Assembly (NCBI GenBank): GCA_011056825.1 | Contig: DSBH01000134.1 | Span: 1-16,159, forward strand | DNA: 16,159 bases | Reading direction: 5' to 3' | Source of the DNA: Deltaproteobacteria bacterium | GTDB taxonomy: Bacteria; Desulfobacterota; Syntrophia; Syntrophales; UBA2210 | Shown: in pieces, positions 8,101 through 14,405 of the stretch | How positions within the stretch are numbered: the stretch's first letter is position 1 | Layout: every line of letters starts with the position of its first letter | Notes under the pieces: generated by a model | Databases searched by the model: none | What the model was told of the DNA's origin: nothing | What the model saw: the letters and a program-made list of their open reading frames with translations, nothing else | Position numbers and translations under genes: made by a program

Positions 8101-8536
8101 CACCGGTCCGCGAGGCTGTCGGCGTGTCTTTTATCGAGTCCATATATCCCTGGAGAATAAGCGCCGCCGCCACCCTGTCGATTACCTTTTTTCTCTTTTT
8201 CCGGCTCATATCGGCCTCGAGCAACAGTGCTTCGGCGTCACGGGTCGTGAAACGTTCATCCCAGACGATTACGGGAAGGCCGCACCTGGATTCAAGGCAC
8301 CCGGCAAACCGCATGACCCGTTCACATTCGACGCCTTCCGTCCCGTCCAGCCTCCGTGGATACCCGATCACGATCGCTGAAACACCCCTTTCCCGCGCTA
8401 TACCGGCGATCTTGTCCAGATCGGCCGCTGTTGTCTTCCGGACTATCACGCACAGAGACTGAGCCGTGATGGCCAGTTCGTCGCTTACCGCCACGCCGAT
8501 GCGCCGTGTTCCGTAGTCGAGGCCCAATAACCGCAT
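8087..8536 (-). CDS. ruvX: Putative pre-16S rRNA nuclease / Holliday junction resolvase-like protein RuvX (YqgF)
   Basis: YqgF/RuvX proteins have an RNase H-like fold and take part in 16S rRNA 5'-end maturation; a Holliday-junction role has been proposed. The 149-residue product shows the expected acidic residues: Asp7 in GLDYGTRRIGVAVSD, the glutamate in WDERFTT near residue 94, and the aspartate in IDRVAAALILQGYMD near 120. A VIGYPRRLDGTEG segment corresponds to the family's GLP-like loop. The start MRLLGLDYG is standard. No Shine-Dalgarno sequence precedes the ATG, and the best promoter match sits only about eight bases upstream, so translation may be leaderless. It is the first gene of a ruvX-mltG unit running towards the dcw cluster. 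Confidence 0.94.
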   Translation of the reverse strand: MRLLGLDYGTRRIGVAVSDELAITAQSLCVIVRKTTAADLDKIAGIARERGVSAIVIGYPRRLDGTEGVECERVMRFAGCLESRCGLPVIVWDERFTTRDAEALLLEADMSRKKRKKVIDRVAAALILQGYMDSIKDTPTASRTGDEDS

Positions 8537-8543
8537 GAAAAAG

Positions 8544-8572
8544 GTAATATCACAGGGAACCTCAATTTACAA
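8544..8572 (-). promoter_or_regulatory. Possible promoter of ruvX-mltG
   Basis: On the minus strand TTGTAA (8572-8567) and TATTAC (8549-8544) are 17 bases apart, each matching four of six consensus bases. Transcription would begin almost at the ruvX ATG (8536), which has no ribosome binding site, so a leaderless mRNA is possible. The match is moderate and the region is AT-rich, so this is only a candidate. Confidence 0.4.
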
Positions 8573-8617
8573 AAATGTTCGCGTTCACCAGAGTGGATCG
8601 GCCATCCTCAACTTACA

Positions 8618-8628
8618 GGGACTGTCCC
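8618..8628. repeat. GGGACTGTCCC palindrome (possible REP-like remnant)
   Basis: A perfect interrupted palindrome, GGGAC-T-GTCCC, lies in the ruvX-selB gap. Short GGGACTGTCCC-type palindromes are, to my recollection, frequent intergenic elements in deltaproteobacterial genomes. One copy in the window proves nothing about mobility. It could equally be a dimeric repressor site, being close to both candidate promoters. Confidence 0.35.
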
Positions 8629-8688
8629 CCGCCTGCCGCGGCAACAACAGAACCCGTTCCGATCGTCGGAATGTCCCAATGCACGGAG

Positions 8689-8717
8689 TTTTCAAGTTGT
8701 ACAAACGACGATATTCT
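8689..8717 (+). promoter_or_regulatory. Possible selB operon promoter
   Basis: TTTTCA (8689-8694) and TATTCT (8712-8717) are 17 bases apart, each with four of six consensus matches. A start near 8724 would give selB an 87-base leader that contains exactly the two consecutive hairpins at 8730-8749 and 8757-8772. The boxes are weak, so confidence is low. Confidence 0.35.
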
Positions 8718-8729
8718 GGTAGCGTTTCA

Positions 8730-8772
8730 CCTCGGTCCAGACACTGAGGATCCCGCGGAACAGCGCGGTTCC
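8730..8772 (+). promoter_or_regulatory. Two tandem hairpins upstream of selB (leader structure)
   Basis: Hairpin one pairs 8730-8736 (CCTCGGT) with 8743-8749 (ACTGAGG) around a six-base loop and needs one G-U pair on the plus strand. Hairpin two pairs 8757-8761 (GGAAC) with 8768-8772 (GTTCC) and is followed by ACATTTTTATTTAAAT, giving it a terminator-like look. They end 38 bases before the selB ATG. In E. coli a SECIS-like element in the selAB leader lets SelB regulate its own synthesis; whether this is analogous is speculation. Confidence 0.4.
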
Positions 8773-8810
8773 ACATTTTTATTTAAATACCACGGAAGGC
8801 TTATCGCTCC

Positions 8811-10730
8811 ATGAAACATATTGTACTGGGAACGGCTGGCCATGTGGATCATGGAAAAACAACCCTTGTCAAAGCATTGACGGATATCGACACGGACCGC
8901 CTGAAAGAAGAAAAAAAGCGGGGCATCACCATCGAGCTGGGTTTTGCGCCGCTCAAGCTCGACGAGGAAACCCTGGTAGGAATCGTGGATGTTCCCGGCC
9001 ACGAGCGGTTTGTCAAGAACATGGTGGCCGGGGCCGCCGGTATCGACATGGTGGCCCTGATAATCGCCGCCGACGAAGGCGTCATGCCCCAGACAAGAGA
9101 ACATCTCAGTATCTGCGAACTTCTGAACGTCAGGCTGGGATTGGTGGCCCTCACAAAAACAGACCTGGTGGACAAAGACTGGCTCGATCTGGTGCTCGAC
9201 GATATTCATACCTTTCTCGAGGGATCATTCCTTGAAGGCGCCCCGATTATCCCTCTCTGCGCCCAGACGGGCAATGGCTTGTCTGATTTTCTGGAGGCCT
9301 TGCGCGTACTTGTCCTTGAAACAGAAAAAAAATCAACACCCGATATTTTCAGGCTTCCTGTTGACAGGGTTTTTACCATGAAGGGATTCGGAACTGTCGT
9401 CACCGGAACTCTTTTGGCGGGGAAGGTAGCCGTGGGGGACACGGTATCCGTTCTACCGTCGGGCCTGACCACGAAAGTACGTGGAATTCAGGTTCACAAG
9501 GAATCTCGGCCCTTTTCGGAAGCAGGATTCAGAACGGCCGTTAATTTTCAGGGCATAAGCAAGGAAGCAGTAGGGCGCGGAGACACGATTACGCATCCCG
9601 ACATATTCGAACCGACCTTGCGAATGGACGTTTTTCTTAAACACCTGGCCGGCGCACGAAAGGCATTGAAAAACCGGGCGCCTGTCAGATTCCACCTGGG
9701 AACGGCCGAACTCATGGCCCGTATCCACCTGGGCGACCGGAACGAACTGGCTCCCGGCGAAGAGACCTATGCACAGGTAATTCTGGAAACCCCGGCAGTC
9801 GCCATGGCCGGGGATCGCTTTGTCATACGCAGTTACTCGCCGATAACCACGATAGGCGGAGGATACGTAATCGATCCGTACGCGGTAAAACCGAAAAAGC
9901 GATCCCATGCGGCCCCGGAAGAACCGGCATTGCTTGATCGGGGAAACGACGCCGAAAAAACGAGGATTATCCTTCAACGGACCGGTCTTCTGGGCATACC
10001 GCTGAACCGTCTGGTCACCCGTACCGGCATTCCACATTCTCGGCAACGGCTCGTCCTGGAAGACCTTTTTTCCCGAAAGGAAGCGCTCCTTGTCGACCGG
10101 GACGAACAACGGGCCATCGCATGGACCGAATACGAAAACCTCATGGGAAAAATCAGGACGATCGTCGAAGATTACCATCGTCGTTTCCCCCTGAAGAAGG
10201 GACCGGCAAAAGAAGAAGTCCGTATTTCGCTGGGTGCCGGCATCGCCCAGAAGCTTTTCAACAAAGCCCTGCTTGACCTGGAAAACCGGGAATTGCTCAC
10301 CGTCGAGCGGGATACCGTGACGGGAGCACATCACAACGTCCATCTCGACGACGGCATGGGCGCGCTGAAGGATGCCATAGCACAGCGCTACCGAGAGGCG
10401 GGCCTGGCTCCCCCTTCAACGAAAGAGATTCTGGCTTGGTCCGAAGAAAAGGATTCGGACACTAAAATGATGCTCCAGGTGCTTCTCGACCAGGGGACTC
10501 TCGTTAAACTCAACGACGACATGCTCTTCGACAGTATTGTTCTTGAAAAGCTTAGATCCGATTACCGCAAAAGGCTCCTGGAAAAACACCTTTTTTCGCC
10601 GGCTGATTTCAAAGAACTGACAGGATTATCACGGAAATACGTCATTCCGCTCATGGAATATTTCGACAAGACGAATCTGACGATCCGCGTCGGGAACGAC
10701 CGAATTCTGCGGGAAAAAGAGAAACCATGA
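8811..10730 (+). CDS. selB: Selenocysteine-specific translation elongation factor SelB
   Basis: SelB is the GTPase that carries Sec-tRNA(Sec) to the ribosome at UGA codons marked by a SECIS hairpin. The 639-residue protein has the translation-factor G motifs: AGHVDHGKT at 9-17 (G1), RGIT at 37-40 (G2), DVPGH at 60-64 (G3) and TKTD at 115-118 (G4). EF-Tu-like domains II and III follow (VDRVFTMKGFGTVVTGTL near 183). The C-terminal region, about residues 370-639, consists of winged-helix-type segments that in SelB bind SECIS RNA. Length is close to E. coli SelB (614). A GGAAGG at 8794-8799 precedes the ATG by 11 bases. The host therefore decodes selenocysteine; selA, selC and selD are not in this window. 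Confidence 0.97.
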   Translation: MKHIVLGTAGHVDHGKTTLVKALTDIDTDRLKEEKKRGITIELGFAPLKLDEETLVGIVDVPGHERFVKNMVAGAAGIDMVALIIAADEGVMPQTREHLSICELLNVRLGLVALTKTDLVDKDWLDLVLDDIHTFLEGSFLEGAPIIPLCAQTGNGLSDFLEALRVLVLETEKKSTPDIFRLPVDRVFTMKGFGTVVTGTLLAGKVAVGDTVSVLPSGLTTKVRGIQVHKESRPFSEAGFRTAVNFQGISKEAVGRGDTITHPDIFEPTLRMDVFLKHLAGARKALKNRAPVRFHLGTAELMARIHLGDRNELAPGEETYAQVILETPAVAMAGDRFVIRSYSPITTIGGGYVIDPYAVKPKKRSHAAPEEPALLDRGNDAEKTRIILQRTGLLGIPLNRLVTRTGIPHSRQRLVLEDLFSRKEALLVDRDEQRAIAWTEYENLMGKIRTIVEDYHRRFPLKKGPAKEEVRISLGAGIAQKLFNKALLDLENRELLTVERDTVTGAHHNVHLDDGMGALKDAIAQRYREAGLAPPSTKEILAWSEEKDSDTKMMLQVLLDQGTLVKLNDDMLFDSIVLEKLRSDYRKRLLEKHLFSPADFKELTGLSRKYVIPLMEYFDKTNLTIRVGNDRILREKEKP

Positions 10731-11455
10731 AGAACCCCGTTGTCGATACACCTGCCGTACATTACGAGGAAGGACGAATGGCCCGAACCGTCATTCCCGT
10801 CGCGGACGAGGTTTCGCTGGAGGTATTCGTTGACGATATCCCTGTCGGGAAAATCGCCTGCAGCGGCATATCGTTGGACGAGCTGATTCTCGGATATCTA
10901 AAAACCGGAGGGGTCATCGAATCAATCGATAACATTCAAACCATGGAAATAAAAATGTCCCCGCCGCAAGCCCGACTGATCACTGCGCCGGCCGTCGCAG
11001 GGAAAAGAGTGCCCGCTCCGCCTGAAACGTCCGGCGGGACGGAATTCACCGTAACGGCGGAAGAAACCATCACTCTCATGGACAGGTTGCTGGATTCATC
11101 GAACATACATGAACTCACCAGGGGAACACACTGCTCGGCTTTGGCCGGGGTCGCCGGCATTATTTGCACGCGTGAGGATATAGGGCGCAACAACACTATT
11201 GATATGCTCATCGGCTATTCGCTCATGAACAGGATCAACAGCGGAAACTGCAGCATCGTTACCACGGGCCGCATATCGGCAGAAATCGTGGGGAAAATGA
11301 TGACCGGCGGATTCCCCTTGCTCATTTCCCATTCGGCCCCTACGTCGGGCGCCATCACCCTTGCCGAAAGGGCGGGGATAACTCTCGTTGGCTCTGTCAG
11401 GAACGGCGGATTGCAGGTATATACTCATGAAAGAAGGGTTATATTTGAACCATGA
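10727..11455 (+). CDS. fdhD: FdhD-like formate dehydrogenase accessory protein lacking the CxxC motif
   Basis: FdhD (FdsC) passes sulfur from a cysteine desulfurase to the molybdenum/tungsten cofactor of formate dehydrogenase. Family features are clear in the C-terminal half: RGTHCSALAG near 132-141 (corresponding to TGCTHAAA in E. coli), REDIGRNNTIDMLIG at 149-163, TTGRISAEIV, SHSAPTSGAITLAE at 201-214, and GITLVGSVRNGG with VYTHERRV. The usual CGxCG loop that should fall near residue 100 is absent; that stretch reads APPETSGGTEFT and has no cysteine. Cysteines are at about 45, 136, 147 and 175 only. At 242 residues it is shorter than E. coli FdhD (277). The ATG overlaps the selB stop. An ATG at 10778, preceded by GAGGAAGGA, is an alternative start giving 225 residues. 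Confidence 0.85.
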   Translation: MKNPVVDTPAVHYEEGRMARTVIPVADEVSLEVFVDDIPVGKIACSGISLDELILGYLKTGGVIESIDNIQTMEIKMSPPQARLITAPAVAGKRVPAPPETSGGTEFTVTAEETITLMDRLLDSSNIHELTRGTHCSALAGVAGIICTREDIGRNNTIDMLIGYSLMNRINSGNCSIVTTGRISAEIVGKMMTGGFPLLISHSAPTSGAITLAERAGITLVGSVRNGGLQVYTHERRVIFEP

Positions 11456-12444
11456 ATAAATCTGTTTTTGTTAAAGACATCAGCGCCGGAGACAAGGTAC
11501 GGGATGTATTTCTCGTTACGGGGAAAAATCTGGCCGTCTCGCAGAAGGGAAATCCTTATCTCAGCTTGCGCCTGCGGGACAGGACCGGCGAAGTGGAGGG
11601 TCGGGTCTGGGAAAACGCCCTGGCTGTAAACGAACGTTTCGAAAGGGGCAATATCATTGAGGTACAGGCACGGGTCGTAAGCTTCAGAAACGAGCTTCAA
11701 CTGTCAATATACGAATGCCTGCCCGTGGACGATGCCCACCTGAATCCTGCTGATTTCTCGCCTGCTTCTCCCTATGACATCGAGGAAATGTTTGAAGCTC
11801 TCACATCAATAATGAACACGGTTGAGAATCCCTCCCTTCGCAACCTTCTGAAAACGACTTTCGCAGACAATCGTATCGCCGGCGCTTTCAAACGGGCGCC
11901 GGCGGCAAAGGGTTTCCATCATGCCTATATCGGCGGGCTTCTCGAACACACGTTGTCGGTGGTGCGTCTCCTTGATCTGATTTCCAGCCATTATGAAGAC
12001 GTCAACCGGGATCTTATAATAACGGGGGGCATCCTTCATGATATCGGAAAAATCGATGAACTCTCCTTTGCTACAATAATCGATTACACCGATGAAGGAA
12101 GACTGGTGGGACACATCGTACGAGGAGTCGAAATTATCGATCGCATCATTCAGCAGCTTAGTGATTTTCCTGAGCGGCTCGCCCTGGAACTCAGGCATAT
12201 CCTGCTCAGTCACCACGGCCTGCTTGAGTTCGGATCGCCCAAACGTCCCAAAACCCTGGAAGCCCTCATGGTTAATTTCGCCGACGACCTGGATGCGAAA
12301 ATGAACGCCTTTCAGTACCACATGAGCGGGTCGTCCGATGACTCCTCCTGGACGACGTACCACCGCCTGTTGGAACGTTATATCTACAAGGGTCCGCCAT
12401 CGCCCGAAAAAGTTTCCGATGACGGGAATTCCAATCAGGATTGA
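11452..12444 (+). CDS. YhaM-type 3'-5' exoribonuclease (OB-fold plus HD domain)
   Basis: The 330-residue protein has an N-terminal OB-fold nucleic-acid-binding domain (about 5-92, with LSLRLRDRTGEVEGRVW typical of the OB/tRNA-anticodon fold). An HD metal-dependent phosphohydrolase domain follows. Metal ligands are visible: His166 in GLLEHTLSV, His196-Asp197 in GGILHDIGK, His254-His255 in LLSHHGLLEFG, and the acidic NFADDLDAKMNAF at 275-287. This architecture matches B. subtilis YhaM, a 3'-5' exonuclease acting on RNA (and single-stranded DNA in some homologues). It starts with a 4-bp ATGA overlap with the fdhD-like gene, so it is the third cistron of the selB operon. Substrate specificity cannot be read from sequence; the family assignment is firm. 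Confidence 0.9.
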   Translation: MNKSVFVKDISAGDKVRDVFLVTGKNLAVSQKGNPYLSLRLRDRTGEVEGRVWENALAVNERFERGNIIEVQARVVSFRNELQLSIYECLPVDDAHLNPADFSPASPYDIEEMFEALTSIMNTVENPSLRNLLKTTFADNRIAGAFKRAPAAKGFHHAYIGGLLEHTLSVVRLLDLISSHYEDVNRDLIITGGILHDIGKIDELSFATIIDYTDEGRLVGHIVRGVEIIDRIIQQLSDFPERLALELRHILLSHHGLLEFGSPKRPKTLEALMVNFADDLDAKMNAFQYHMSGSSDDSSWTTYHRLLERYIYKGPPSPEKVSDDGNSNQD

Positions 12445-12490
12445 CCAGCTTCCCGAAAACTCAAGCCCGTACAATGCCACCCGAACGGCA

Positions 12491-12522
12491 AAAAACCGCC
12501 CCGGTTGACCGGGGCGGTTTTT
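12491..12522. terminator. Bidirectional rho-independent terminator
   Basis: A perfect 14-bp stem (AAAAACCGCCCCGG, 12491-12504, with its complement at 12509-12522) surrounds a four-base TTGA loop. The A and T runs flank the GC-rich stem on both sides, so it can terminate the selB operon on the plus strand and the convergent binding-protein gene on the minus strand. Confidence 0.95.
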
Positions 12523-12546
12523 CAGGGACCTTTGTTGTAGTACCTG

Positions 12547-13902
12547 TTACCGTTTCCTCAACTCCCCGGGCATAACCCAGTCTTCAGGCGAACCATAGGG
12601 TTCCCAGAAAGGTTCATTCTCGGGACAGGAACCGCCCAGGTACTGTATTTTGCCGTCGTTCTGGTACTGGGCGATAGGCTGATAGAACACACCCGGATAG
12701 GTCACATTCGTGGGGTCATTCGGATCAACCCTCTTTTTCGAGTGGAAGAAGGACGTCACTTTCTCCATCTCGTAAGCCATCTTGCCCAGGGAGTAAGTGG
12801 TCTCCGAGGTCTCCATGGCCGTAATGAGCTTGTCGATGTCGTCTATGCCGCCGGCATTTTCGATAACCTTTTTAAAGAAGTAAATGTCGGCATAGGCTAA
12901 ATGCACATGAATCTGGGTGGGAATATCGTTCTTTTTCGCCATTTCATAGAAGGGCTTCGTCTTCTCCGTCATGGGAATGTCCGTTTCCGTGAAGGAGCTC
13001 GTCACGCCCAAGGCCTTGCCGCCCGTCATCTGCCAGAATGCCTTGGTCTGGGCCACGCCTCCGTACAGGTCGACGGGAATATCCCGGGCCGCCGAATCAG
13101 CCCACTGCTTCACGAATGATTCCGTGTCGGTAAACCAGGAACTGATATAGAAAATACGCTGGGCCTTGGATCGGGCCATTTGCTGCAGAATCGGAAGATA
13201 CATCGTTCCCCGGGGCGCCGCCGCCTGGCTGAACACGACTTCGTATCCCAGCTCCCTGGTGAAATCTTCCCAGGACGGCAGATTCAAGACGGGAATGCCG
13301 TTCTGCCAGTGATCAGTCCAGGCAAGGTCTTCCCAGAGAAAGGCGATCCTTGTGGCATCGGGTCTCTGCCGTTTCCAGGTATTTTCCCAGAAATAGCGGT
13401 TCTGGGCGTAGTGGGCCGGCTCCGGATCCCAGTCACGAAAGCAGAAGCGATAGCGTTCATAATCGGCAAGTACGCGCGCCGTCAGTTCCATCCCCATGGG
13501 CCCGTTGAATACCAGAATATGAGGATAGTCCTTGAACATTGCCGCCGAGTTCTCCTGGGCGGCGAGACAGATTTCCGTCCGCCCCTCGATGGATATAAAC
13601 GTGGCATGTTCAGTCTGAAGCAGGTGGCGGCCACCCTCGACAGTAAGTGAGGTCTGACCCTTGTTGTCCGCCGTTACGTACTTCAACGGCCGTCCGAGTA
13701 CACCGCCCGCCTGGTTGATCTCTTCTACTGCGATCCTCTGGATGTCCATGCAGGGCCTGGTTCCCGGGGAAAGCGTGAAGCCGACATAGCCGATGACAAT
13801 CGGCTCTCCCTTGGGAGCCTGCGCCGACGACGTCGAACCGAAAACGAAAACCATTGAAAGCACCGCAACAGCAATGATAAACAACGTTACACTTCTTCTC
13901 AT
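12547..13902 (-). CDS. Periplasmic ABC transporter substrate-binding protein, branched-chain amino acid type (copy 1)
   Basis: This is a secreted type 1 periplasmic binding protein of the Leu/Ile/Val (Peripla_BP_6) family, 451 residues. The first 29 residues form a Sec signal peptide (MRRS, hydrophobic core, then AQA before PKGEP) with no lipobox, so a soluble periplasmic protein is predicted. The mature start IVIGYVGF and the EEINQAGGVLGRPLKYVTAD segment are hallmark family features. Ligand is unknown: the family binds amino acids, amides, aromatic acids and other small molecules. ATG 13902 is preceded by a run of AGGGGGG at 13911-13917 with good spacing. It is paralogous to the gene at 14406-15764, about two-thirds identical by eye. 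No permease or ATPase genes adjoin it. Confidence 0.9.
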   Translation of the reverse strand: MRRSVTLFIIAVAVLSMVFVFGSTSSAQAPKGEPIVIGYVGFTLSPGTRPCMDIQRIAVEEINQAGGVLGRPLKYVTADNKGQTSLTVEGGRHLLQTEHATFISIEGRTEICLAAQENSAAMFKDYPHILVFNGPMGMELTARVLADYERYRFCFRDWDPEPAHYAQNRYFWENTWKRQRPDATRIAFLWEDLAWTDHWQNGIPVLNLPSWEDFTRELGYEVVFSQAAAPRGTMYLPILQQMARSKAQRIFYISSWFTDTESFVKQWADSAARDIPVDLYGGVAQTKAFWQMTGGKALGVTSSFTETDIPMTEKTKPFYEMAKKNDIPTQIHVHLAYADIYFFKKVIENAGGIDDIDKLITAMETSETTYSLGKMAYEMEKVTSFFHSKKRVDPNDPTNVTYPGVFYQPIAQYQNDGKIQYLGGSCPENEPFWEPYGSPEDWVMPGELRKR

Positions 13903-14214
13903 CTATCATTCCCCCCTTTCAATCTTTGGTCCCTCTGTTGGTATTACATCCCGTAACGCAGGTCGAATGGAAGAAACGCCTCGCCGTTATTTTATTTACA
14001 AGTCGGCATTTTCTTCTCACGCCGCATGATGAAACCAGAGCGCCGGAATTTCTCATGACCGGCATCCCCGTTAACATCAATGCCGGCAGTACGACCGCCG
14101 ATCGCCCTACGGGTTCTCTCCGGTTAAAATGCCACCGCTTTCTGAAGCTACCTTCTTTCTTGTTTGGTGAGTGAAAAACTGATGAAAAGTACGCCCCCCC
14201 GACGTAGTTATCAT
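13903..14214 (-). promoter_or_regulatory. Long leader of binding-protein copy 1
   Basis: There is no gene here. If transcription starts from the promoter at 14215-14243, the mRNA has a leader of about 305 bases. It contains a hairpin pairing 14059-14065 (CCGGCAT) with 14080-14086 (ATGCCGG), and ends in the strong ribosome binding site at 13911-13919. I recognise no known riboswitch. Short frames in this stretch have no family resemblance. Confidence 0.4.
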
Positions 14215-14243
14215 TGTGTACAGACCCCGTCATTCTTTGTCAA
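14215..14243 (-). promoter_or_regulatory. Probable promoter of binding-protein copy 1
   Basis: On the minus strand a perfect TTGACA (14243-14238) is followed after exactly 17 bases by TACACA (14220-14215), which matches only three of six -10 bases. It lies downstream of the terminator of copy 2, in the right place to give copy 1 its own transcript. Confidence 0.5.
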
Positions 14244-14332
14244 GGAAAAAGAGAACGGCACCTTCAATCGTCACGTATCTATCGATCTCATAGCTCATTG
14301 CCCTTCTCTAAAGCTGATTATTATTACACAGT

Positions 14333-14369
14333 TTAAAAAAAATCCCGCTCCACAAAGCGGAACGGGATT
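14333..14369 (-). terminator. Rho-independent terminator of binding-protein copy 2
   Basis: On the minus strand, AATCCCGTTCC pairs with GGAGCGGGATT (11 bp including one U-G pair) around a seven-base loop, followed by a run of eight T. It ends 37 bases past the stop of copy 2, so the two paralogues appear to be separate transcription units. Confidence 0.88.
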
Positions 14370-14405
14370 CCTTCGTAATAAGCAAATGCCGTAGTACGAT
14401 GAGCT

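Larger units (their letters stand above)
8537..8810. other. Divergent ruvX-selB intergenic region with several inverted repeats, no credible gene
   Basis: This 274-base gap contains no recognisable tRNA (I specifically looked for selC and its TTCRA-type T arm) and no convincing protein gene. Short frames exist, including one ending in an ATGA overlap with selB, but it has no ribosome binding site and odd composition. The gap does hold multiple complementary segments. They include a hairpin at 8655-8673 (8-9 bp with a G-U pair), 8730-8749 (7 bp with a G-U pair) and 8757-8772 followed by a T-rich tract. Longer-range complements are 8556-8561 with 8767-8772, 8576-8583 with 8754-8762 (one bulge), and 8604-8610 with 8745-8751. 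The G-U pairs favour a plus-strand RNA: either the selB leader or an independent small RNA. Confidence 0.5.

Noticed and set aside
8537..8810. selC (tRNA-Sec) next to selB.
   Set aside because: I searched both strands for an acceptor stem with a T arm (GGTTCGA-type) and long variable arm and found none.
8575..8814. A 79-codon plus-strand frame in the ruvX-selB gap that ends in an ATGA overlap with selB.
   Set aside because: No ribosome binding site, proline- and threonine-rich composition without any family resemblance, and it runs through the inverted repeats; the overlap is probably chance.
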